A DNA stretch of 64,000 nt from Melieria omissa (lineage: Eukaryota; Arthropoda; Insecta; Diptera; Ulidiidae), in NCBI GenBank assembly GCA_963971225.1, contig OZ020269.1, positions 34,493,264-34,557,263 on the forward strand, read 5' to 3'. Positions 32,684 through 42,429 of this stretch are shown piece after piece. A model generated the notes under the pieces. The model had not been told where the DNA came from and ran no database searches. It saw only the letters and a list, made by a program, of their open reading frames with translations. Both the position numbers and the translations under genes were made by a program. Positions within the stretch are counted from its first letter, which is position 1; each line of letters opens with the position of its first letter.

Positions 32684-34498
32684 TTATTGTTGATGGTATA
32701 CTTTGAAGCAATTTCTGGCGTCATTTGGAATGCATAGATGGACCTTGCATTTTGAGCAAAAGTATCTAGAATATCCTTTGCATCCTTGTACTTTACATAT
32801 CCGTTTTAGAGTTGTATACTCCGGCCAATGTTCAATGCCATCGAAACGAATCGAAACTGAAGGAGCCCTTTCATATGATATCCTAGGATTCGAAGTTGAT
32901 GGGGTGTCAGGAAGATTTACGTTTTCAGTTAGTCTGGGCCTACCTCGTTTCCGAGAGAGATTTTGAGCTGATGACAATGCTAGCAATCCATCAGCTACAT
33001 CATTCCGGAAGGCTAACAAATCCATTTTATCTTTTTTTCTTATATTGTTTTTATCGCAATCATTGCGATATTCCAACCAAGAGTTGCATACTGCTAAGTC
33101 GGTAAAATGGTCGAAAACTTTGAGTGTCCACTTTCGTGCCCGAATGGAAATTCGGTATAAAGACAGCAAAAAGTCCATCTTGTCGACTCCTCCCATACAT
33201 TTATTATAAACATCTACAACATTAGGTTGTGGTATAGTGATTTTCTTTTTTTGCTCGGCACAAAATCTGGTGACCTCTTTTGTACCTTCATCACCATAAA
33301 TGGACGAAGCCATTTGAACACAACCCCCGTCTAGCCACTTTAAAAGGAAAATGTTTTCGTTTCTTTCAATGCAGTAGTCATAACTACCTCTTCCTAACTT
33401 TTTTAAATCCTTTTCTGTGGCAAGCGGAGCTTTTCCGGTTCTGTTTCCTCGTACGGTGCCTGTTGCCCATATTCCCTTTTCTCGCAAATATATTAATAAA
33501 TTAATTGTAGTGAAATAATTATCAAAAAATTGTTTGTGGTTTTTATTTTCTGGAATTGTTTTACAGAGGTAAATTACAATATCCGAGCAAAAACCTAGTT
33601 TTGATTCCCTAATAATTGTATTTTTCCCTTGGTATATTTCGAGATCATATACAATTCCGTTTGAGCTACATAGGCAAAACACTTTTATTCCCCATTTGAT
33701 AGGCTTTTTGGGCATATACTGCTTCAACCTAGTTTTTGCTTTGCACGGAATCATCATTTCATCAGAGCAACAGTTTTCATCCTTTGGAATCTCATAAGTT
33801 CTTTTCAAGAACGAATTTATAAGTGGACGAACTTTATACAGTTTATCATTTGAGTTCTCCTCTCCACTGAACTTTAGATTAGTGCGTATTGAATGAAATC
33901 TATTTTTTGTCATATGATGACGAAATTCTGGTATTTCGGTAGCGCTACTCCAGTACATCTCTAATCGAGGATACCCGATTGTTCCAATCATAATTGCTAA
34001 CCCCATTAATGTGAGAACCTCTTCCCTTGTAACATTAATTGAAGTTCCGGTTTTCATAAGTGAGGCTTGATTTGTTGCCTGTACAACCGTGTCAATGAAA
34101 TCAGTTGGAAAATAGTTTAAAAAAATATGACACAGGATTTTTCACATCTTGTTTGGAATAACTTTCAGAAAAATCTGAGCTTGGAGCGTTCCACGCTCTC
34201 TTTGCCCATCGAAATTTTTGATATGAAGAATTTGTAGACTCATTCAAATCCAAAGAATCATCTTCCGCATGTAAATTTTTCTCAAAAATGTCGTTATTCT
34301 CATCCGGATTTGTAAGCTCATCGACGTGTTATTTCTTATTATGTTATAAGAAGTGTTATTGTTATCATTAAAATTTTCCAATAGCGTCTCCAAAACATCG
34401 TTTTCTCCTTCTTCACCATCGTCAACGTCAGATAAATCTGAATCATCAAAATTAATTAATATATTCTCAACTTTTCTCCTGTTCAATTTGTTAGACAT
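32684..34498 (-). pseudogene. piggyBac-like transposase, frameshifted
   Basis: The protein cuts and rejoins transposon DNA at TTAA sites. The N-terminal part starts MSNKLNRRKVENILINFDD and is acidic, as usual. The middle (acidic linker through AKRAWNAPSSDFSESY) is in a different frame, and the C-terminal 457 codons (34057-32684) return to the first frame, so two compensating indels lie near 34320 and 34115. In the C-terminal block one sees KWGIKVFCLCSSNGIVYDLE, then KQFFDNYFTT (Asp179, second catalytic Asp), GGVDKMDF (Asp292, third) and a Cys-rich end (CKVQGCKGYSRYFCSKCKVH). Where many family members have Asp in the CDS motif, this copy has Ser131; Asp138 in YDLE is nearby. It is probably inactive. 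Confidence 0.93.
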
Positions 34499-34632
34499 CG
34501 TTGCAAATTATAAATCAAATGTATGCATAAAAAAGCGTCCAACTGCTTCAGCATTTCTCAACCAAATGAAGCGTTCAGCCGCTGCCGCTCTATTCAATCA
34601 AATACAAAATTTTATTTCCGTTAGGTAACATC

Positions 34633-35101
34633 CATGGCACAATAAACAAGGTAGTGGCAGGAAGGAGCGAAAAAATTCACGTGTATTTTGTTAGTGTTTT
34701 TGTTCGGTTCATTGTCAAATCGGACGGACGGTTCTCTTGCCAACAGTATTGCCAGCATCAAATAGACCACTTGGTCTATTCGAGAACGTAAAAATACACC
34801 AATTAACAGCAAAAGTACACAGCTTCTTTGTTTTAATCTGTTGTTTTACAATTAGGGGCAAAAGTGCTAAGTGCTAGTTCGCCGATTTTGCGTTAATTCA
34901 TAAAAGTTAACGAAAATTGGAAAAATAATATCGTTTCGTCATTGCAAACATGCTTAAAATTTCACAGAAAAAGAGTTGAGTGGCCATGCTGTTCGCCGAA
35001 TGTAAACAAAGCAGACAAAAATTTCTGACAACCTACCGAACTCTGACGAGAAAAAAATAAAATTCGCTCCTTCCTGCCACTACCTTGTTTATTGTGCCAT
35101 G
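34633..35101. mobile_element. P-element-like MITE inside the piggyBac leader
   Basis: The ends are CATGGCACAATAAACAAGG, continuing TAGTGGCAGGAAGGAGCG, and an inverted copy of about 38 bp that is essentially perfect. A perfect 8-bp duplication, GTAACATC, flanks it (34625-34632 and 35102-35109). An 8-bp duplication and a CATG start with AATAA and AAGG spaced as in the P element (whose end, as I remember it, begins CATGATGAAATAACATAAGG) suggest the P superfamily; hAT is the alternative. It has no ORF of its own. It separates the transposase start from the right terminus. Confidence 0.8.
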
Positions 35102-35108
35102 GTAACAT

Positions 35109-35126
35109 CTATGCCATATGGCATAG
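35109..35126. repeat. 18-bp palindrome, subterminal repeat 1
   Basis: CTATGCCATATGGCATAG is a perfect palindrome, identical to 35466-35483 and inside the piggyBac-like element. The first base overlaps the last base of the MITE's duplicated target. Confidence 0.9.
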
Positions 35127-35465
35127 TAGGAAATAATAAAAATCGTACAGCCAAAATGAGCTATGTTGGCGATCCAAATTTTTTTACACTTACTAAAGCA
35201 ATCAATACCTACTAGATTATTTACATAATGCTATGAAATAAATTGATTTTTGTATTAGAATAAATGAAAGTACGAAGTGATCTATTTTTGTAAAATACGC
35301 AGCTGGATAGGAATGCGTACTTTCTGAATTCTTACAATTTACTGGGTACACTAATCAAAATATTTGTTTCATTATATGGTATAAAAAACTATAGAGAAAA
35401 ATACAAAAAATATAAAAATATAGTATGCACAAGTTTTTTGACCTAAAACAGGCACTGAAAAGAGA

Positions 35466-35483
35466 CTATGCCATATGGCATAG
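35466..35483. repeat. 18-bp palindrome, subterminal repeat 2
   Basis: An identical copy of the palindrome at 35109, 14 bp inside the right end of the piggyBac-like element. Paired subterminal repeats commonly serve as transposase binding sites. Confidence 0.9.
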
Positions 35484-35526
35484 AATAACCGAAAGGGTTA
35501 AGAAGAATTGAAACCTGAGTTCGTTA

Positions 35527-35715
35527 GCCGGCCTCGATAGTCCAACGACTAGCGCGCTGGCTTCTCATGCCAGAGGCCCTAGGTTCGATTCTTGGCTCGG
35601 GCTACTGAAACACTCATCTACTATACTTCTATAGCTATCCACATGAAGAAGATAAGAATTACAAGAATCGCAAAAATACGCTCTTGGCTGATGGCAAGAT
35701 TTCCAAATTTCCCAG
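35527..35715 (+). repeat. tRNA-derived SINE, family 1 (copy D, truncated)
   Basis: It begins GCCGGCCTCGATAGTCCAAC, with GGTTCGATTCTTGGCTCGGG as a good B-box region, and follows copy B to about the CTCTTGGC block. It is then cut by the TTAA element that starts at 35716. Confidence 0.85.
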
Positions 35716-36457
35716 TTAAGGGGAGGTTCTCCTCTTTTTTTTTCAAAAAATCAATTTTTTTTTTTTTTGATGAAATGAAAGGTATGAAAGGATTTTTCGA
35801 TCCGCAGCATATTTATCGCATAGGAGCGTCTCTGATGCGTCGAACTTTCGCGCGCGGAGGAACGCTCTGGTGCTATTTTACTGCGCGGCCAAAGATGTTT
35901 ACGCGTTTATCTCAAAACCATTTTTTTCATCCTAACGTCAAGCGTAACTCATGATCTACTTATCCGAGTTACTTCATCTATAGCATTTCTTAAAGGGTAT
36001 GATTTTTTATATGACTTATACCTAAAACAAATATAAACAAATGTGTAATAATAGTCTTTTAACAAAAGAAAAGTCGAAAAAAAGATGGTAAAAATTGAAC
36101 TTTTTCTATGATTATGCATAAATTAGATGATTTTTTATAAAAATTATTCAAAAATAGGTATAAGTCATAGGGAATTTAATATTCTTTACTATAAAAAAAA
36201 AATGTTTGATTTCAGTTCACTACAAGTGGCTACAGCCTTGACGTTTCCGAACAATGTCTCGCTTGCAGAGGTTGACAAGACCCGCCATTTTTGGGCCGCC
36301 ATATTGGATTTTGTAAAAAAAAATTTTTTTCTTGTATTTTAGAAAGATGGCTTAATAAATCATCAAAACCGTCTATTCGTGAGTCGTTTCATTATCCGAC
36401 AGTAAATGAAAGAATTTCGCTTTATTTTCGGCCGAAAAGAGGAGAACCTCCCCTTAA
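35716..36457. mobile_element. TTAA-flanked non-autonomous element (family D2), 742 bp
   Basis: The left end TTAAGGGGAGGTTCTCCTC is matched by the exact complement at the right. TTAA bounds both sides, as in piggyBac-type elements. The terminal repeat is itself partly palindromic (GGAGGTTCTCC). There is no transposase. Confidence 0.88.
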
Positions 36458-36990
36458 GGTGACAAAATGAAATGATGAAATGAAAAGAATAAAAATTTTT
36501 CAGTTGCACAATTTGCAAATTTCCCCAAATTACGCCAATTGTTTTCAAAGATGCTCTGAAGTTGCATCATTTAGATGCTGTTTCCTTCAAGGCTGTTCAC
36601 CACACTACAGTTTCTTGTTGAATTGAAATAGCAAACATATTAAATAATAAGATTTAAAAGACAATTCTTATGCTACAGTACAAACTAGTAAATTATGCTT
36701 AATACCAATCGTCAAAAAATCTACAACCCTATTTACCATCTTGTGAATTTTAGACTGCAACCATGTGAATGCAGCCAGCTTCACAGCAGGAGCACTCGCA
36801 GAGTTTTTGCTAACAAGCGGCCTTTTCTTACCTCTATTTCGGGAGCTCCTTGGAAATAATTTACTACTCTTACTCCACTCTACGTTTAACAACGATTGTG
36901 CCGAAATTCTTTTTCTTTCGATTTTTCCGAAAACATATTTCTTACTGATTTGAAGCATAATTGAAAAATTACGTTTCATGAGTGCATGTT
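36458..36990. other. Unassigned spacer
   Basis: Includes a 103-codon minus-strand frame (36668-36979) with a basic Lys/Arg/Ser-rich product that I do not recognise. No splice or start evidence supports a gene. Confidence 0.3.
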
Positions 36991-38972
36991 TAGTGTGACC
37001 ATATCGAGCCCTTCCCGCGATTTTATCGTATGAGCCATTTTTACCGAAATTTTTTTTTTTACCGAAAACGATAGCACTATAAACTAACCATCAGTCCCTA
37101 AAAGCTCACTTCTCTACGATGAACCGTTATGAAGTTAGAGAAAAAACAATTTTATCGTATGTCCACTTCACATTTTTCCTTCATTTTTTGTGCCCGCGAC
37201 TAGATACGCGATACGATAAAATTGCTCTAGTTACAAAAAGGAAATTTTTAACTTTATTGCAAAAGTGTGAAATTGAAAATATTTTAATAGTGAAAAGTGA
37301 ATATTACATAATTGTTGAAGGTGAACAATGGCCTATTTGCAGGAAAAGGTTTTTTTCTTAATTCTTTGCAGTGTGACGTGCGTGTTATAAAAAATAGGTG
37401 TGCAGTGGTTCGCAGTTACGAATTGAGTAACTTGAGGTGCAGTAATTTTATGATAAATTAAAAAATAATAATTAAGTTAATGCTTTGATAATAAAAAAGT
37501 AAAGAAAAAAATAAAAATAAAAGTTCTAAAAAAAAATGTTCTGTTTCAGTGCCCAAACCGCAAGGCATTATCAACGCTGGTCCCTTATAGTGACAGCGAT
37601 ACAAGTTGTAATGAAGAACCAGAAATTTGTGTAGGAAAGCGGGGAAGGAGAAAGAAGAAATTTGCCAAAAAGAGTTGAAAATCAGGCGAACAGCGGAGTT
37701 GGCTCACGAATATTTAGATTTAAAATTTTATGGAATGATAAAAGATGTGCTAGTCAAAACATATGACGAATAAAGTACAGTGGACGACCAGTATAACGAA
37801 CTTTCCATTTAACGAATTATGGATTTAAGGTACGGCCAAATTTTCTCCATTGCTGGTTCTATATTAAGAACAAAAGTAAAATTTGCTATTCGATATAACG
37901 AATATTTATGCTGTTTTTCACCCTTCCAATTGTTTTTGTTTGAGCATTCTTTGAGCACATTCTTTACATTCTTTACAGATCTGTTTGGCCAGATTTCCAG
38001 TAAAAATTATCCAGTAAAAAATATCAGGAGAGTAAGCTAGCGTACGCTCCCTAAAATCAAACTATCCAAAAAAGTAAACAAACAGCAATTTGTAAGAATT
38101 TGCAAGTTTTAACTCTTGGTTACACCACTGGGACTTGGCCCACTCACAATACACAGTAAAAAGGGTGTAAACAGGTGGGTTAAAGAACAAAACAGCTGAT
38201 CTAAAAGTTTCATTTGAGGTTTGAAGTGGTAGGGAAAATTAAGTTAAATCAGGCATTTAATGCAAAATGCAAATAGTTCGTTGCGCTCAATCTGCAATTC
38301 TTTCCTTTCAGCTTCAGCGGGTAAAGCTGAGCAAGACGGTTGTGGGTCAGCAGGCTTGCGAACGCACAATTTCTTTGCTGTTTCCATTTGCCTCCAATGT
38401 TTTCAAAAATTTATGTTTCGTATGGCAGCTAGTCATACGTTTTTCTTGTTCTTCTTCTTACTGGCAAAAAGTTACTGGACACAATTTCTCCAGTAAAAAC
38501 TTGCAAGTTCTCACGAAATGAACTGCCACATTACGCTCTCAGTTTCTCTCTCGTTACTAGAGATTTGGCGTCAACAAACAGGATCCAGTAAAAATTTGTA
38601 CAAATTTGTACAAATTCGTAAAAATTATTCTCTGCCAAACAGACCTAATAATAACAATGAATGTTTGATTTCGTCAAGTGAACGGTACCTCAATTGTTTT
38701 TGTTTTTGTTACGTTAAAACTTTAAAATTTACGTCAAGTTACCAATATTTTCAAATTCTGTTTGTATGCATTGCTGATCATTTTCACAGGATTTGTTTTG
38801 CGTTCGGTCGGCGTTTTTCTTTTAAAAATTAAAATTTCAATAACCAATCAAGAAAAATGTCCAGACAGAAAAGTTTACTTGCGGTAAAGAAGCAATCCGC
38901 ATCGAAGACTTTTCACTGTACACACATAGCCATTTTGTATTTTGAAAATGCTGGAATAAAACATGATATTTT

Positions 38973-39245
38973 TTAACCTTCTGTCTGTCCTTTGCTCAAA
39001 ATTGCTTTCGCTGTCCTCAGAATGACCCCAATCAAACTGTTATATAATTTACTGACAAAACATGAAGAAATCTTACACATAAATCATAAAAGAAAAGAGG
39101 AAAGCCTCGAATAGTGTTTTTCTTGATTTTTTATTGGGTTGTAAGCGCGATTAACACTTAATAACACAAGTACACAAAGCCGCTCAACCGTATTTTTAAT
39201 TCCGCCTGGGGTCAAATAGACCCCACGGGACAGGCAGAAGGTTAA
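38973..39245. mobile_element. TTAA-flanked MITE (family E)
   Basis: TTAACCTTCTGTCTGTCC on the left and GGACAGGCAGAAGGTTAA on the right are inverted with one mismatch, with TTAA at both outer edges. The 273-bp body has no ORF. A short hairpin, GGGGTC..GACCCC, sits near the right end. Confidence 0.85.
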
Positions 39246-39253
39246 AAACTGAA

Positions 39254-39448
39254 TACACCTAATTCTGTTTTTACACGGTCTGTTTTTACGCGGTTTTGAT
39301 TTAACACGGTTAGAAAATTAAAAAAATTTCAATTTTTCGTGCTAAATAGAATAAAATCGTGTACAAAAATTAAAAATTTTTTTATTTTCAAACTGTGTTA
39401 AATCAAAACCGTGTAAAAACAGACTGTGTAAAAACAGAATTAGGTGTA
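39254..39448. mobile_element. Fold-back MITE with 58-bp arms
   Basis: The left arm begins TACACCTAATTCTGTTTTT, and the right arm is its inverse over about 58 bp with three mismatches, enclosing about 80 bp of AT-rich loop. TA at the edges suggests a Tc1/mariner-type target. Each arm contains internal TGTTTTTACACGG-like repeats. It starts just 8 bp after the previous MITE. Confidence 0.85.
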
Positions 39449-39966
39449 TGTGAGATTTATTTCTTTAAGAAGGGTGGTTTAAAACAAAAAAAATGTCGAT
39501 CGATTCTAAATTTCGATAAGATTCTTTATATTGGACGTCCACTGTATTTAATTTTTTCTGAAATTTTTTTCTTTTTTATATAAAACTACACTATATCACT
39601 ATGAATTACACTACGTCAATCTGAAAGTAACAATTCTTTGTATTCAATGAATGAAAATAGATTATATCAAGGAAAACATTATTTTTTACTTAGAAACGAG
39701 TTTATCGTATGTGCCATTGCAATATTTGAATCGCTCATAATAGTGCCCGCACAAATTATGGTATGTCCAAAATAACACCGTTGCGCTTTGCTGAAGTTAT
39801 TAAAATAACCTATTCCAAGTGTGGAACCCTAAATAAAGTGTGTATGCCAAAAATCATGCAGCTTTGTTGCGCCAATACAGAGAAAACCAAAAAAAACGTC
39901 TTCTGTAAAATTTGGTTTTTGGCTCATACGATAAACACGCGGGAAGGGCTCGATATGGTTACGCTA

Positions 39967-40249
39967 GGTGCTACAGGGTTAATACAGGGTTTTGCTAATG
40001 CATTTCTATATTTTGTTAGTATAGAGTTAAAATATTGCTACCGTTTGCACTAGATTGTGAATAGGGTTTACATAAATAATGCGCTAGAATGTGCTCAATA
40101 ATAATCAAAATAATTTCGTGACAGTTGCTCGCAACGTCGACATTGAAGTCCGTTGCTTTCAGTTTACAGCACACTTTACCTATGCTGCGGACAAAAAACT
40201 AACTGTCCCACATTTTGTGGGACAAGTTTTATATTTACTTGTACTGTAT
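39967..40249. other. Spacer with a short hairpin
   Basis: It contains a hairpin with GTCCCACA and TGTGGGAC arms at about 40204-40224. No gene is recognised. Confidence 0.4.
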
Positions 40250-40399
40250 CAGTGGCGCACACAGCGGTAGTTGTGGGGTTCAAATCCTGCCCCCAAAATA
40301 CAAAAATTGCTAGTGCAAAATGTGGTTTCAAATGGTAAATATTAAGCTGAAAAGTTGTACGCAAGCCCCCCAAAATTAAATCGTGTGTGCGCCGCAGTG
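40250..40399. mobile_element. hAT-like MITE related to family D
   Basis: The left end CAGTGGCGCACACAGCGG and the complement of the right end (CACTGCGGCGCACACACG) are similar, and both resemble the ends of the element at 21353. It is only 150 bp long. The flanking 8-mers (TACTGTAT and CTATATGT) do not match well, so the target duplication is not certain. Confidence 0.65.
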
Positions 40400-41344
40400 C
40401 TATATGTATGTATCCACTTAAGTACGAGTATGTTTCAATTTCAGTGAACAAACTAAGCTGCAGGCAAATGCTAATTAAAAAATCAAATCTAAAACTAAAG
40501 AAACAATTTTGTCATTACTACTTTTATAACACAGTATCACATACATAACTATACATATGCACACACACACACACGCACTCAATGCAAGCAACAACAACCA
40601 CATTGGCATTTGGATGGTGAGTGCTTTTGTGCGAGTTTTTCAACAGGCGGCTGAATATCAAACCATCGACAACATCTCACTTCTGTGTTACACATGATCA
40701 CTGTTTTTTTTTGTTGATAAAGTTAAACTAAAAAAAAACTAAAAAAAGTAAAATTTTTTTTACGTTAAAACCACAATTTCGAAAGCATTTTTGAACGCTA
40801 ACATTCGACGTGTTAATTGGCCAAACTGGCTTTCGGAGCAGCGAGCGCGGGTTGTAGTCGGATGTCAAGCTCGATCGGAGGAGCTGAAATTTTGGAGGCT
40901 GTTTTCAACTGTTGATTTGATTTTTTTGTTCTGTTTGAGGTTTTTCTTTCATTGTTGTGCTACCTTATCTCACAAAATATATTTTTAATATGTATGAGTA
41001 CATACGGTGACCACTGGGTTCATGATGATTTTTAGCGAATAATTTTGGAAACAAAACTAATGGGATTGCATGCAAATTTCTATCACAAAATTAAAGAACA
41101 TTTTTATTTCTGTAAATTGTTCCAAAATATTACAAATATATACAAATATTTCTGATTTTGGATTGATTCGTTAGAAGGCTATTTATTTGTAATAGTAGTT
41201 TATTGCAGATGGTAGCTGTAGTCGTTGATGAGTTACACTTGAATTTGAGGATCGTGAACTTTGAATCACGTCTCAGGCAACTTTCTCTCAGGCAAGGGTA
41301 ACTCCTCCCCATACCTTATAATTATTCAACATTTTCAACCACTA
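40400..41344. other. Mixed non-coding DNA
   Basis: It contains a (CA)n run near 40560-40575, CAA-rich DNA, and unassigned sequence with a possible old repeat near 41220-41320. No gene is recognised. Confidence 0.35.
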
Positions 41345-42100
41345 TGCATTATAGATATGTACGTTGCCGTATTAGCAAACAGGTTTTTTCATCTTTAAAC
41401 ATAAGAAAATTATAAAAACAAATGTTTTTGGTAAAGCCAATATGTTGTTTTAAAGAGTTCACTTTAGGCTCAATAAAACTGTTTGCATGATCTAAAAGCA
41501 TGTGTAATGAGTGTTTTAAGACGTCGACCGGAGGTCGGTACAAGCCTTTTGGATGGTTTCTACGTCTTCAAACACTTTTTTTCATCGGCAAATGCAACAT
41601 TTTTTTGGAAAGGTGAAAGTCGCACGGTGCCGCATCAGGTGCAAACAGGGAGTGGTTGATGGTGAAAATGCTACATTTAGTCAAACAATCAGACAGGAGT
41701 GTCTAACGATGAGAAGGCGTCTTTCGATAGCCAAATGTTCAGTTAAAATGTAATAAATTGATGTTATAAAGATGTTAAAATTCATTTTCTAAAACTACAA
41801 TTAAAGTTTTTTAGTGCTATTTTATGAATTCACGCACAGTGTTCATAGAATCTGCGTTGATCGATGATTTCAGTTGGCTAACACGTTGGTCATCACTTAG
41901 GTCCTAAAAATCGTTTTAAATAGCGTGTACCACTGATGAACGCTGCCATGGGATAAACAATCATCACCATAAACTGGGTTCATCAATTGAAATGTTTCGG
42001 TTAAAGTTTTAACAAGTTTAAAACCAAAGTTTATATTGGCTCTTTGTTCAATGCCCAGTTTTGCATCTATGACTGAAACATACGTTCACTTCAGATGCAA
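41345..42100 (-). pseudogene. Decayed mariner-like transposase (HTH_48-type N terminus)
   Basis: On the minus strand from about 42050 the frame reads IEQRANINFGFKLVKTLTET, then FQLMNPVYGDDCLSHGSVHQ and WYTLFKT, closely following the HTH_48-type N-terminal domain seen in mariner-like proteins (Q R..I.F..KLGK...ET...M...YGD.C.S...V..W...F). Stops and deletions follow, and the expected catalytic region is only faintly visible around 41590-41700. A 64-codon frame at 41349-41543 may be a C-terminal piece. It is an inactive remnant. Confidence 0.6.
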
Positions 42101-42340
42101 TAACTTCGCTTCCAATGAACCAAATTTCATGAATAAATATCGGTAAAATATGTAAATTTCCAATACAATAAGTCACATGTAAGTGGCGCCACGACAAAAT
42201 GCCCTGTTTGAAAAGTGCAGTTTACTTTAAAAAGGTACGTAATACTAACTTGGGTAAAATTATTTTTCCAAACCCCCCACGCCTCTCATGACCAAGTTCT
42301 GGCTACTTGGGTAGGTTGAAGAGAACATGCATGTTTTTTT

Positions 42341-42425
42341 AAGTTTTTAAAGTTATTAAAAAGATCTGTTTGAGTTGAATTTTTTTTATAAAGTTTTTAA
42401 AGTTATTAAAACATCTGTTTGAGTT
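42341..42425. repeat. Direct repeat, two 35-bp units
   Basis: AAGTTTTTAAAGTTATTAAA followed by a CATCTGTTTGAGTT block occurs at 42341-42376 and again at 42391-42425, separated by 14 bp. The units differ at only a few positions. Confidence 0.85.
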
Positions 42426-42429
42426 ATTA

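Larger units (their letters stand above)
31969..35497 (-). mobile_element. piggyBac-like transposon, nearly complete
   Basis: The ends are CCCTTTCGGT on the left and ACCGAAAGGG on the right, an exact inverted pair bordered on both sides by TTAA (31965-31968 and 35498-35501). This is the standard piggyBac-superfamily structure, whose ends usually start with CCC. The element is 3529 bp, of which 469 bp is a later MITE (34633-35101). The transposase lies on the minus strand at 32684-34498. Two identical 18-bp palindromes, CTATGCCATATGGCATAG, lie near the right end at 35109-35126 and 35466-35483, likely transposase-binding repeats. Confidence 0.93.
37778..39544. mobile_element. pogo/Tigger-like element remnant
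   Basis: The ends CAGTGGACGACCAGTATAAC and the complement of TATTGGACGTCCACTG form imperfect inverted repeats, both next to TA (37776-37777 and 39545-39546). CAGT-starting ends with CGACCA and TA targets fit the pogo/Tigger group. A frame near 38858 starts MSRQKSLLAVKKQSASK, reminiscent of a DNA-binding N terminus, but the transposase is otherwise lost. Two MITEs at 38973 and 39254 lie inside. Confidence 0.7.
36991..39966. mobile_element. Unclassified DNA transposon with 46-bp terminal repeats
   Basis: The left end TAGTGTGACCATATCGAGCC, continuing CTTCCCGCG and TTTATCGTATGAGCC, matches the right end in inverse with about four mismatches over 46 bp. Both outer edges are TA, compatible with a TA target, so Tc1/mariner-like or a related group is possible, but no transposase identifies it. 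Short ORFs on the plus strand (37119-37361, and a tail at about 37553-37678 ending VGKRGRRKKKFAKKS) may be decayed coding parts. A Tigger-like element and two MITEs have landed inside. Confidence 0.7.

Noticed and set aside
36668..36979. 103-codon basic frame on the minus strand
   Set aside because: Lys/Arg/Ser-rich product with no known domain; base composition can explain it.
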